Assembly (NCBI GenBank): GCA_050247255.1
Contig: JBFWUM010000047.1
Location: forward strand, 1-30,670
Source of the DNA: JBFWUM01 sp050247255
GTDB taxonomy: Bacteria; Acidobacteriota; Vicinamibacteria; Vicinamibacterales; UBA2999
Direction: 5' to 3'
DNA length: 30,670 bases
Shown: positions 14,314 to 22,401 of the stretch, one piece after another
How positions within the stretch are numbered: the stretch's first letter is position 1
How the letters are laid out: each line of letters begins with the position of its first letter
The notes under the pieces: model-generated
Seen by the model: the letters and a program-made list of their open reading frames with translations, nothing else
What the model was told of the DNA's origin: nothing
Database searches by the model: none
Program-made: the position numbers and the translations under genes

Positions 14314-16032
14314 CTAGCGGGGCGCGGCCAGTTCCGGCGCCGCGGTGACCGGGTCGCGAAGGACGAACGGCTCGCGGCCCAGGATGCCCCTGCAGATTGT
14401 ATCGAGTCCGGGCGAGGCCCCGGGCAGGAGCTGGTCGAGGCTCTCGAGCTTCAGCCGGTAGATCGGGTAGCCGGCCTTGGGCTCGATGAACGGGAGGGGA
14501 ATCATCCGGTTGAAGAAGAAATGGTAGGCGTAGCGGCGGGCGCGGGCGAGCGTCGACGGCTCCAGCCGGGTTCGGAACGGCAGCTCGCCGAGAATCCGGA
14601 AATACTCGTCGGGGGTCGAGGCGTCGCGCGTCAGCCCCTTGTTCCGGATCCATGCCTCGCCGGCGACGATGACCGGGGTGCCGACGCTCGTCAGCTCCAC
14701 GCCCATCTTCGTGCCGTAGATGATGGCGGAATCACAGAGCGACATCAGCGCGTAGGTGCTCAAGCCGCTCTCGGGCGGCACCACGGTGATGTTCGGCGCC
14801 AGCACCGGCAGGCGCTTGCGGAGCTCCGCCAGGATCGGCTGCCGCGACGGCGGGAAGCCGCTGATCTCGGCCGGGTGCACGCGGATGAGCAGCTGCAGGT
14901 CGGGGCGCGTCGCGAAGTACTCGCACGTCTGCACCAGCCACTCGAGCATGCTCGGGAAGGCGTTGGCCGGATAGTGCAGCTGCGCGTCCCACGAGACGTT
15001 GGTCAGCAGGCCGATGACCGGCCGCGTGGCGTCGAGGCCGAGGCGGCGCGCGATTTCCGCCGGGTCCTGGCGGCTGGCGCGGTGGAACACGATCCAGTCG
15101 AAGAGCCCCTCGCGCCGGCTGCCCAGGTATTGCATCAGCTCGCGTTCCTGCGCGGCGGAGAGCTCCAGCGGCTCCCAGTGCTCGCGGGGTTCCGACAGCA
15201 GCGTGTGGTGATAGGTGTCGTCGTGGCTGAAGATGAAGCGCCGCTTGCGATACGCCACGTTCCAGGTGGCGACGTGCACCCGCTCCTGGCGCGCCACTTC
15301 GCCGACCAGCCCCCATGGCACGTAGATGCCGTGGGTGAAGACGGCGGAGGTAAAGCCGACGGTGCGGAGCAGGCGGCGCGTCGCATAGGTCGTGAGCAGC
15401 GCCGATTCCAGGTAGCGGCGCAACACCGGTTCGGCCAGCGGTTCATCATCGAGCGAGCCGGTCGCGAAGAAGCGCAGCGCACCGGCGTGCGCGTGCTCGC
15501 CGACGGCGATGCCGTCCACGCACAACGACTCGAGGTCGGCCAGCGGCTGCGAGGCCGCGAGCTCGCGCGCCGCCGCGCGGTCCTCCGCCGTCAGCCAGTC
15601 GCTGAAACGGTGCACCGTCAGGCCGAGCTCGCGGTACACGCCCGCCGCCGGCCAGAAGCAGTCGTGGCAGAGGTCGCGGGCGGGCCCGTGCGCGGCAAAC
15701 GCCGCCACGTTCGGATAGAGCGAAGCCTCGCACTCGGCGCACGCGGTCATCGCCCCGTCGCACAACAGGACGTGGACATCGGCGCCGCGGAACGTCAGCG
15801 CCGCGGCCAGCGCGCTCTCGAGGGTGACGGCATGGGCATAGGAGCCGATGGCCGAGGCCATCAGCACGCGCGGCCCGCCCTGCGCCGCGGCGCGCGCCGC
15901 GTCCCACGTCGGCCGGCGCTGGCCGAGCGCGGCGCGCCAGTCGGGATAGGCGTCGTAGCGGGCGTGATACCAGCGCCGCGCCAGCCGGGTGGCGCGCCAC
16001 AGCCGCGGCAAGCGGCGGATCCGGTGTCTCAT
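14314..16032 (-). CDS. Capsule-polysaccharide-type GT-B-like protein with cysteine cluster
   Basis: 572 residues. After a basic N-terminus comes a Rossmann-like start (RVLMASAIGSYAHAVTLESALAAALTFRGADVHVLLCDG). A five-cysteine cluster follows: C91, then CAEC (98-101) and CHDC (122-125), which could bind zinc or iron. The C-terminal half has LLTNVSWDAQ, LLIRVHPAEISG and a nucleotide-site-like stretch with SGLSTYALMSLCDSAIIYGTKMGVELTSVGTPVI. This is the pattern of Capsule_synth/Kdo-transferase-like and CDP-glycerol-type transferases. It probably adds a sugar or ulosonic acid on the cytoplasmic face, which is inference. The start is ATG at 16032 (ATGA overlap with the HAD gene stop); the longer upstream frame is not conserved-looking. 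Confidence 0.68.
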   Translation of the reverse strand: MRHRIRRLPRLWRATRLARRWYHARYDAYPDWRAALGQRRPTWDAARAAAQGGPRVLMASAIGSYAHAVTLESALAAALTFRGADVHVLLCDGAMTACAECEASLYPNVAAFAAHGPARDLCHDCFWPAAGVYRELGLTVHRFSDWLTAEDRAAARELAASQPLADLESLCVDGIAVGEHAHAGALRFFATGSLDDEPLAEPVLRRYLESALLTTYATRRLLRTVGFTSAVFTHGIYVPWGLVGEVARQERVHVATWNVAYRKRRFIFSHDDTYHHTLLSEPREHWEPLELSAAQERELMQYLGSRREGLFDWIVFHRASRQDPAEIARRLGLDATRPVIGLLTNVSWDAQLHYPANAFPSMLEWLVQTCEYFATRPDLQLLIRVHPAEISGFPPSRQPILAELRKRLPVLAPNITVVPPESGLSTYALMSLCDSAIIYGTKMGVELTSVGTPVIVAGEAWIRNKGLTRDASTPDEYFRILGELPFRTRLEPSTLARARRYAYHFFFNRMIPLPFIEPKAGYPIYRLKLESLDQLLPGASPGLDTICRGILGREPFVLRDPVTAAPELAAPR

Positions 16033-16712
16033 CGGCGGTCGATGAGCTCCTCGAATGCAGCCGGGGGCGGCAGCGTCTCGCACGCGTACCACGGCTGCAG
16101 CGGCAGCAGTTCCGCAAGCGTGTAGCCGCCGGTGGCGACGGCAACCGTCTTCGCATCGATCGCCTTCGCGCACTCGATGTCGTGCGGCGTGTCACCGATC
16201 ACGTAGACCGCGGCATCGGCCGCGGCGCCGCTGGCACGCGCGAGCTGGAGCGCACGGGTGGCGATGCCGGCGCGCGCTCCGGTGTCCTGCGAGAAGGCGC
16301 CGTCCGGGAAGAAGTCCCAGAGGCCGTAGTAGGTCAGCTTCGCCCGCGCCCCGCCACGGGTGTTACCGGTCAACAGCAGCGAGCGCACATCGGGGCGCGT
16401 CTGGCCAAGGTGCTCGAGGATCTCGCGCACGTTGTCGAGGACGCGTCCCTCGCGCTTCGGCAGCGCTGCCGGCAGCAGCTCCTCGTAGCGGCGCACCAGC
16501 CCTTCGACCACCTCAGGATCGGCAGACAGGCCGAGCACCTCGAGCGTCTTCACGGCGATCTGATAGTCGGTGAACCCGGACGTGCGGATGGCGGTCTTCA
16601 GGTCGAACGCGCGCCCGGTGACCTCGTGCACCGCCTGGTCCCAGGCGATCATCCCGGCCCGACCGGTCGTCAGCAGCGTCCCGTCGATATCCCAGAAGAG
16701 GACCGTTGTCAT
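16029..16712 (-). CDS. HAD-superfamily phosphatase
   Basis: 227 residues with all four HAD motifs: FWDIDGTLL (7-14, nucleophile D8 and acid/base D10), LLTGN (113-117, T115), K125 and VIGDTPHDIECAKA (171-184, D174/D178). The cap is inserted after motif I (C1 type, phosphoglycolate phosphatase-like). It likely removes phosphate from a small sugar phosphate. Because it overlaps the transketolase gene (ATGA) and lies in the NeuB/NeuA-type module, it may supply the dephosphorylation step between synthase and cytidylyltransferase, as in KDN or Kdo routes. That assignment is inference; generic housekeeping phosphatases look the same. Start ATG 16712. Confidence 0.82.
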   Translation of the reverse strand: MTTVLFWDIDGTLLTTGRAGMIAWDQAVHEVTGRAFDLKTAIRTSGFTDYQIAVKTLEVLGLSADPEVVEGLVRRYEELLPAALPKREGRVLDNVREILEHLGQTRPDVRSLLLTGNTRGGARAKLTYYGLWDFFPDGAFSQDTGARAGIATRALQLARASGAAADAAVYVIGDTPHDIECAKAIDAKTVAVATGGYTLAELLPLQPWYACETLPPPAAFEELIDRR

Positions 16713-18667
16713 GCGGCGGTCGGAGCAGGCTTGAGCCGGCCCGCTGCGCGAATCTGCCGCGCCAGTCCCTCGATGTCGAGGCCGTGGTAGGCCAGCACTT
16801 CGTCGTTGGTGCCGCACTCGGGCAGCTCGGTGACACCGAGCGACGTGACCCGCACCGCCGGCTCGAGGCCCAGCGCCGCAATCGCCGCGGCAACCATTTC
16901 GCCCTGTCCCCCGCGCAGGTAGTGGTTGTCGAGCGTGACCACCGTGCGGCAGCCGCCGACGGCGCCGCGCAGCCAGTCCGCATCCACGCGGTTCAGCCAC
17001 GGCAGGTTGATCAGGCGGACGCTCACGCCTTCGGCCGCCAGCGCCTCCGCCGCGTGCCAGGCATTCGAGAGCAGCCACGGGCCGTACCCGAACACCACCA
17101 CATCGTCGCCGCCGCGCACTTCCCAGCCCTGGCCCTCGCGAACGGCCGGAGCCGTGTAGCGGAACGGCAGCGGCCACTTCACCGACACGAGCCGCAGGTA
17201 GGCGCTTTCACGCGATCCGTTCACCAGGTAGTCGAACAGCGCCTCGACCTCGGCCTCGCTCGACGGCTCGGCCATCAGCAGCTTCGGCACCGCGGCCAGC
17301 GCCGAGATGTCGCGCACGCACTGGTGCGAGTGGCCGGGGCCGCCCGGCAGCAGGCCGGCCAGCGACCCGACGTAGATCACCTTTGACGACTCGCTGCACT
17401 GGTTGTAGATCTGCTCGTTGGGACGGGCCGACAGGAAGCAGGCAAACGAATGCACAACCGGGAGCGCCCCCTGGTGCGCCATGCCGCAGGCCATCGACAC
17501 CATGTCCTGCTCGGCGATGCCGCACTCGACGAAGCGCTGCGGGTAGGTCCTCGCGAAGTCGAGCAGGCCGCAGTCCTTGATCAGGTCGGCATCGAGCGCG
17601 AGGAGCCGATCGTGGCGGCCCGCCTGTGCCAGCAGCGCCCGGCTGTAGCCGGCAATCAGGTTGTCGGTCTCGCGCGGCTCGCGCCGCGGGTTGCGCTGGG
17701 TCGTCGCGGTCTCGAAGCGGGGGAAGCCGAGCGCCTGCATGCGCTGCCCCGCCGCGGCCATCAGCTCGCCAAGGCCGTCGACATACTGCTGCTCCGGCGG
17801 CGCGCCTGAGTGAAACAGATAGAGCTCCGACGCATTCAACGCCGATGGCCCTTCCATGAACGACACGCCGCACCCCTTCACGGTGTCGGCGATGATCACC
17901 TTGGGCCGATCGGTCACCGCGTCGAGCGCGCGGAACGTCCGCTCCAGTGCCGCGACATCGTGGCCGTCGCAGCGGCTCACGTGCCAGCCGAAGGAGGCCA
18001 GCTTGGCCTCGAGGTCACCGAGCGCGCTGACGCGCTCGACCCACGTATCCGACTGGATCTTGTTGTGATCGATGATGGCGACGATTTCGCCGAGGCCGAG
18101 GTGGGCGGCGCTCCCCAGCGATTCCCAGAACTGTCCCTCCTGGAGCTCGCCGTCGCCGGTCAGGACGAAGATGCGCCGCCGCACGCCGGCCAGGCGGTTA
18201 GCCAGCGCCATCCCCTTCGCCTTCGAGATGCCCATGCCGAGCGAGCCGGTGTTGGCCTGCACGTACGGCGTCTCGACGTGCGGATGGCCCGGCAGCCCGT
18301 GCAGCCGCCGCAGCGTGTGCACCGAGTCTTCGGGCAGCAGTCCAAGGCCGATCAGCACCGAATAGAGTGCCGGCGCATCGTGCCCCTTCGACGAAAAGAA
18401 GATGTCGCACGCCTGCGGCCCCTGGTCGAGATCGCGAATCTCGTTCAGGAACAGCCAGCTCATGATGTCGAGCGAGCTGAAGCTGGTGCCGATGTGTCCC
18501 GACCAGGCGCCGGCAATCATGTAGAGCGTGTTGAGGCGCGCCAGCGCGGCAAAGGCTTCAGCCCGCGCGACGGCGCTGCCCTTCGCGTCCCGGACGCGAC
18601 GGAACTCGGCCGCCGGCACGTAGCGAAGCTCGAGGGCCTCGCCCTGTTCTGTCTGCAAATCACCCAT
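16709..18667 (-). CDS. Transketolase (ThDP-dependent), full-length, glycan-cluster type
   Basis: 652 residues with both transketolase halves in one chain. The ThDP/Mg site is GDGELQEGQFW (171-181) ending at HNKIQSD (N202). Other catalytic-site features are SGHIGTSFSS (H58), SSKGHDAPALYS (H96) and the second-half pyrimidine-domain motif FVECGIAEQDMVSMACGMA; a C-terminal domain follows. The enzyme moves two-carbon ketol units between sugar phosphates. Its place between NeuA-type and HAD genes, with overlaps on both sides (8 bp and ATGA), argues for a dedicated role in making a cluster-specific sugar rather than central metabolism. The C-terminus ends in RLKPAPTAA, which may be read-through of a degenerate palindromic repeat (16725-16740). 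Confidence 0.88.
   Translation of the reverse strand: MGDLQTEQGEALELRYVPAAEFRRVRDAKGSAVARAEAFAALARLNTLYMIAGAWSGHIGTSFSSLDIMSWLFLNEIRDLDQGPQACDIFFSSKGHDAPALYSVLIGLGLLPEDSVHTLRRLHGLPGHPHVETPYVQANTGSLGMGISKAKGMALANRLAGVRRRIFVLTGDGELQEGQFWESLGSAAHLGLGEIVAIIDHNKIQSDTWVERVSALGDLEAKLASFGWHVSRCDGHDVAALERTFRALDAVTDRPKVIIADTVKGCGVSFMEGPSALNASELYLFHSGAPPEQQYVDGLGELMAAAGQRMQALGFPRFETATTQRNPRREPRETDNLIAGYSRALLAQAGRHDRLLALDADLIKDCGLLDFARTYPQRFVECGIAEQDMVSMACGMAHQGALPVVHSFACFLSARPNEQIYNQCSESSKVIYVGSLAGLLPGGPGHSHQCVRDISALAAVPKLLMAEPSSEAEVEALFDYLVNGSRESAYLRLVSVKWPLPFRYTAPAVREGQGWEVRGGDDVVVFGYGPWLLSNAWHAAEALAAEGVSVRLINLPWLNRVDADWLRGAVGGCRTVVTLDNHYLRGGQGEMVAAAIAALGLEPAVRVTSLGVTELPECGTNDEVLAYHGLDIEGLARQIRAAGRLKPAPTAA
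16725..16740. repeat. Degenerate palindrome at the 3' end of the transketolase gene
   Basis: GCAGGCTTGAGCCGGC forms a short imperfect stem (GGCT-TG-AGCC core) inside the last codons of the transketolase gene. The coding tail it creates, LKPAP, looks like a dispersed-repeat remnant. Weak evidence. Confidence 0.25.
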
Positions 18668-19409
18668 TGATCACGCTTTCACCCAGTGGCGGCAGGCGCA
18701 CGACGCCCTGCCCGATCAGGCGCTCCGCCAGTTCCCAGTCCGCCGGATCGTTGATGTCGAATCCTTCGTAGCCTTCGGTGATGAAGGGCACCACCACGTC
18801 GCCGGCAATCGTCTTCTGCTCGAGCACCACCCGCGTCCAGGCGATCTCGAGCGACGCGTTCTGCACGTACACCGGCGGCAGCGCCTGGTACGGCGTGCTG
18901 TGCCACGGCTGCCCCGGTCTGGTTTCGAACGGCAGCAGCGGAAACATCCGCTGGCCGCGCACCACCCACATCTTGCCCGGGTGCTGCGCGCACTTCTCGA
19001 CCGCGCGCAGCGAATCGACCCCGTGCTGCGACGTGAAGAGCGTCCAGGCCCGGCGAATCGTCTCTACGGTGCGGAACGGGCTGGTCGGGCGCAACAGGCC
19101 GAAGCAGTCCCAGCTCCTGCCTTGCGCGGCCAAGGCACGAATGAGGTGGTCGAGCCACTCGATGTCGGGCGAGGTGTCGCCAGCGAGCGCCGCCGGCCGC
19201 AGGAAGGGCACCTCGGCGCCGTACTGCCGCGCGACCGCGGCGGTCTCCTCCGAGTCGGTCGACACGATCACCGCGTCGAACACGCCGCTGGCGCGGGCCG
19301 CGGCAATCGTGTAGGCCAGCACCGGGTGGCCGGCGAGCGGGCGCACGTTCTTGCCGGGCACCCGCTTGGAGCCGTGCCGCGCGGGGATGAAGGCAACCGC
19401 TGAGGGCAT
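18660..19409 (-). CDS. Acylneuraminate cytidylyltransferase family protein (NeuA-like)
   Basis: 249 residues, the size of CMP-sugar synthetases. The N-terminal nucleotide loop is AFIPARHGSKRVPGKN (6-21), nearly the NeuA/KdsB signature, followed by VIVSTDSEETAAVARQYGAEVPF, FGLLRPTSPFRT and the C-terminal FDINDPADWELAERLI. The family couples CTP to C2 of a 3-deoxy-ulosonic acid (Neu5Ac, legionaminic, pseudaminic or Kdo types) to give the CMP-donor. Here the partner synthase would be the NeuB-like protein at 23214-24290. The middle region (QHPGKMWVV, PVYVQNASLEIAWTR) is that of atypical members, so the substrate is uncertain. Its ATG at 19409 shares one base with the aldehyde dehydrogenase stop (TAATG). 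Confidence 0.85.
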   Translation of the reverse strand: MPSAVAFIPARHGSKRVPGKNVRPLAGHPVLAYTIAAARASGVFDAVIVSTDSEETAAVARQYGAEVPFLRPAALAGDTSPDIEWLDHLIRALAAQGRSWDCFGLLRPTSPFRTVETIRRAWTLFTSQHGVDSLRAVEKCAQHPGKMWVVRGQRMFPLLPFETRPGQPWHSTPYQALPPVYVQNASLEIAWTRVVLEQKTIAGDVVVPFITEGYEGFDINDPADWELAERLIGQGVVRLPPLGESVING

Positions 19410-20881
19410 TACACCTGGGCCGGGTCGTGGAGGATGTAGACCGTCTTCAGGTCCGAGTAGACGTCGAGCGCCTGCGTCCCTGCCTCACGCCAGCCGTTGC
19501 CCGACTGCTTGAGGCCGCCGAACGGCATATGCGGCTCGCTGCCGTAGGTGCCGCCGTTGACCACGGCGACGCCCGACTGGATGCGGCCGACGAAGGTCAT
19601 CGCGCGGTGCACGTTCCTCGTATGAATCGCGGCGGTCAGGCCGTACGGCGAATCGTTCGCCAGCGCCACCGCCTCCTCGAAGTCCTTCACGCGGTAGAGG
19701 ATGGTGATCGGCCCGAACAGCTCGGTCCGCGAAATCTCATCGTTCGCGCCGGCGTGTTCCAGGATCGTCGGCGCCACGAAGAACCCGTTGCCGTAGCCGC
19801 CGCCGGTCAGGCGGCTGCCGCCGGTCAGCACGCGCGCGCCGGCCGCGGTCGCGCGCTCCACCGCGGACAGCATGTTGCGCATCTGCTCTTCGTTGATGAC
19901 CGGGCCGTAATCGTCGGTGTCGGCCGTGCCGACCTTGAGCCTCGCCGTCGCCTCGACCAGCATCTGGCGGAACTGCTCGTAGATCGCCTCGAAGACGAGG
20001 ATGCGGCTGCCGGCGGCGCAGCGCTGGCCGGCGTTGCTGAACGCCGAGCCGAGCGTCCAGGTGACCGCGTTCTGCAGATCGGCATCGTCGCAGACGATCA
20101 GCGGGTTCTTGCCGCCAAGTTCGAGGCACACCTTGGCCAGGCGGCGTCCCGTCGTCTCGGCAATCCAGCGGCCGACCGCCGTCGATCCGGTAAAGCTGAT
20201 GACGTCGACGTCGGGATGCTCGACGAGCGGCGCCCCCGCCTCCTCGCCCAGGCCGTGCAGCGTCGTGTAGACCCCCGCGGGCACGCCGGCGTCGCGCGCG
20301 AGCACGCCGAACGCCCAGGCCGAGAGCGGGGTGTCTTCCGAGGCCTTCATGATCGCGGCGTTACCGCAGAGCAGCGCCGGAAACGCCTTCCAGGCGACGT
20401 TGGCAATCGGCGTGTTGGCGGCAATGATCAGCCCGGCGACGCCGAGGGGCTGGCGCATGACCATCGCCGACTTGTTCGGCGCGCCGCTGGTCGTCGTCGT
20501 GCCGTAGAAGCGGCGTCCCTCGCCGGCGACGAAGAAGCCCATCTCGATGGCCGCGTCGGTTTCCCCGAGCGCGTCCTTGCGCGACTTGCCGGTTTCGAGC
20601 GCGACGAGCTCGGCGATCTCGCTGCGCCGTTCCTGCATGAGGATGGCAATGCGGCGCAGGATGTTGCCGCGCTCGACGACCGTTCGCGCCGCCCACCCGG
20701 GCTGCGCCTGCCGGGCCAGCGCCACGGCGCGGCGCACCTCGTCAGCGCTCGAGCGCGCAACCTGGCAGAGCTCCTGCCCGGTTGCCGGATTCACCTTGGT
20801 GAAGGTCCGCCCGCCGGCCGCGGGTTCGTCGGCGCCGCCAACCTGGTTCGGGATGACGGACGGAAAGGCAGAAAGGGTCAT
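19409..20881 (-). CDS. NAD(P)-dependent aldehyde dehydrogenase
   Basis: 490 residues, a complete ALDH-superfamily enzyme. Seen: IIAANTPIANVAWK (152-165), KASEDTP, the nucleotide motif FTGSTAVG (230-237), general base E254 in LELGGKNP (253-260), catalytic C288 in SNAGQRCAAGSRI and the late FGPI and MPFGGLKQSGNG motifs. It oxidises an aldehyde to an acid. The overall look resembles succinate-semialdehyde, vanillin or benzaldehyde-type ALDHs, and substrate cannot be called. Being sandwiched between a lipoprotein and the NeuA-like gene (1-base overlap) implies co-expression with the ulosonic-acid genes. No separate promoter or Shine-Dalgarno sequence is seen, so translation is probably coupled to the lipoprotein gene two bases upstream. 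Confidence 0.88.
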   Translation of the reverse strand: MTLSAFPSVIPNQVGGADEPAAGGRTFTKVNPATGQELCQVARSSADEVRRAVALARQAQPGWAARTVVERGNILRRIAILMQERRSEIAELVALETGKSRKDALGETDAAIEMGFFVAGEGRRFYGTTTTSGAPNKSAMVMRQPLGVAGLIIAANTPIANVAWKAFPALLCGNAAIMKASEDTPLSAWAFGVLARDAGVPAGVYTTLHGLGEEAGAPLVEHPDVDVISFTGSTAVGRWIAETTGRRLAKVCLELGGKNPLIVCDDADLQNAVTWTLGSAFSNAGQRCAAGSRILVFEAIYEQFRQMLVEATARLKVGTADTDDYGPVINEEQMRNMLSAVERATAAGARVLTGGSRLTGGGYGNGFFVAPTILEHAGANDEISRTELFGPITILYRVKDFEEAVALANDSPYGLTAAIHTRNVHRAMTFVGRIQSGVAVVNGGTYGSEPHMPFGGLKQSGNGWREAGTQALDVYSDLKTVYILHDPAQV

Positions 20882-20883
20882 CG

Positions 20884-21399
20884 TCAGAACAGGTGGTACC
20901 AGCGCTTGCGGTTCAGGGTGATCGCATCCTGCAGCGTGGTTGCCGCCGTTGCCACCCGTGCCGCCTGCGCCTCGTCCGCCCCGCTGCCCGCGAGGGCGGC
21001 GCGCAGGTCGCCGGCAACCTGTTCGATCTGCTGGGCGTTCAGCTCCTCGGCGGTCAGGGCGATGAACAGCAGCCGCGCCACCTCCTGCGCCTGGGCGTCG
21101 GCGAGCGACGCGCCGGCCACGGCCTCAGCCGTTGCCGTCGACAGTTCCCTCACGAGCGGCGCCGGGCGCGGCGTGCCGTCGAGCCCGTTGAGATCGTCAA
21201 GCAGGTCCTGTGACGCCTGCGCCTCGCCGCGCGCGATGTTTTGCAGGTCGCGCCCGATGTCGTAGATCTTGTTCGGCTGCTCGTCCACCGGTGTCGGAAT
21301 CGGGCCTTCGGCCTGCCGGCAGCCGGCAACCGACAGTCCGACCAGTAGCACCGCTACGCACAGTCCGGCCCGTCCCGTTGGTCTGGTCTGGCTGTTCAT
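20884..21399 (-). CDS. Predicted lipoprotein of unknown function
   Basis: 171 residues, no recognised family. A lipoprotein signal is clear: a basic N-terminus (TRPTGR), a hydrophobic core (AGLCVAVLLVGLSVAG) and a lipobox VAGC with Cys27. The mature part is helical, acidic and Ala/Gln/Asp/Leu-rich without further cysteines, and ends in a basic NRKRWYHLF. It would sit in the inner or outer membrane facing the periplasm. A ribosome site (GAGGGG) precedes the ATG at 21399. Its position within a cytosolic sugar-biosynthesis operon is odd; it might assist export or assembly of the glycan, but nothing in the sequence proves this. Confidence 0.75.
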   Translation of the reverse strand: MNSQTRPTGRAGLCVAVLLVGLSVAGCRQAEGPIPTPVDEQPNKIYDIGRDLQNIARGEAQASQDLLDDLNGLDGTPRPAPLVRELSTATAEAVAGASLADAQAQEVARLLFIALTAEELNAQQIEQVAGDLRAALAGSGADEAQAARVATAATTLQDAITLNRKRWYHLF

Positions 21400-21405
21400 A
21401 TCCCC

Positions 21406-22401
21406 TCAGTATCTCCGATACGCCTGGTCGAGGCGTTTGGTCACGTGCTGTCGCACCCATCGCCGCGACTCGATGACGCGCGCCGCCAGCCGCGGATACC
21501 TGGGCGCACAGGTCCGCAGCGCGGCGCGGGCCACGCCGAGCGGCTGCGCGGGCAGGGCCGCGGCCTCAAGCCCCGGCGTCCGCCTGGCGAGGAGCCGCAG
21601 CCGCGCCGAGGTCTGCCGCCCGCCGGCGATGGCGACCTCGGTGTCCGGCGGTTGCACCACGGCCCACCCGGCCCGCGCCAGCAGCCCCGACAGCGCGACC
21701 GCGGTGTACGCCGTCACGTGCACGCGGCTGATGACGTACGAATAGTCCCGGTGCAGCGGGAGCGTGTCCAGCCGCGGCACCGCCACCAGCATGTACGCGC
21801 CCGGCTGCGCGGCTGCGGCGAACCGGCGCAGCAGCGCGAGCGGATCGGCCACGTGCTCGAGCACATGGTGCACGATGAACAGATCGAACGTCGGCGCCTC
21901 GGGCACCTCGAGCAGCCGTTGATGCCGATCGAAGGCAGCGTCCGACGCCGGCTCGATGCCGAACGTCTGCCAGCCGCAGGCCTGCAGCACGTCGAGGAAC
22001 TTGCCGCGGCCGCACCCGAAGTCGAGCGCGCGCGCGCCGGCAGGCGGGTGGGTCACGTCAAGGTCCGGGCGGGCGGCGTCGAACAGCCGCGGCCACGATC
22101 CGCCGCCGGCCTGCCCGGCCGACGTCCGGGGCCGTTCCGCGTCGTCACGATCGGCTCCCCAGTCGCCTCCCGGCGCGTAGCGCGCGGCGAGGTCGTCGTC
22201 CGAGGGAGGCGGATTCACGAAGACCAGGCCGCAGTCCTCGCACCCGCTGACGAGCCCGGTGCGGCGCCCGTCGATCGCGCGTTCCAGGCGGTGTGGCGCC
22301 AGCGCCGCCAGGCGGCGCGACCCGCAGGCCGGGCACCGTGTCCGCTCGCGCGGTGCCGTGTACACGCGCCGGCCGGCCCAGCGGGCCAGCCGTGCTACCA
22401 C
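21406..22401 (-). CDS. SAM-dependent methyltransferase with N-terminal zinc ribbon
   Basis: 331 residues. It opens with a likely zinc ribbon, CPAC (23-26) and CEDC (54-57), followed by GLVFVNPPPSDDDLAARY, a combination common in Methyltransf_23-type proteins of glycan loci. The methyltransferase core has ALDFGCGRGKFLDVL (125-139), FGIEPASDAA, VHHVLEHVADPLALLRR and VAVPRLDTLPLH. Sugar O- or C-methylation is the likely role, substrate unknown. The start codon is GTG at 22401, overlapping the SDR gene by seven bases; no ATG is available near the zinc ribbon. A six-base gap separates its stop from the lipoprotein ATG. Confidence 0.82.
   Translation of the reverse strand: MVARLARWAGRRVYTAPRERTRCPACGSRRLAALAPHRLERAIDGRRTGLVSGCEDCGLVFVNPPPSDDDLAARYAPGGDWGADRDDAERPRTSAGQAGGGSWPRLFDAARPDLDVTHPPAGARALDFGCGRGKFLDVLQACGWQTFGIEPASDAAFDRHQRLLEVPEAPTFDLFIVHHVLEHVADPLALLRRFAAAAQPGAYMLVAVPRLDTLPLHRDYSYVISRVHVTAYTAVALSGLLARAGWAVVQPPDTEVAIAGGRQTSARLRLLARRTPGLEAAALPAQPLGVARAALRTCAPRYPRLAARVIESRRWVRQHVTKRLDQAYRRY

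Noticed and set aside
12541..16125. A 1194-residue plus-strand open frame opposite the WecA-like and capsule-type genes
   Set aside because: It is antisense to two well-supported genes with clear enzyme motifs. Its composition (Arg/Gly/Ala/Val/His/Asp, no folds) is typical of GC-rich shadow frames.
19427..21265. A 612-residue plus-strand open frame opposite the aldehyde dehydrogenase
   Set aside because: Shadow of the ALDH gene, no recognisable motif, no promoter or ribosome site.
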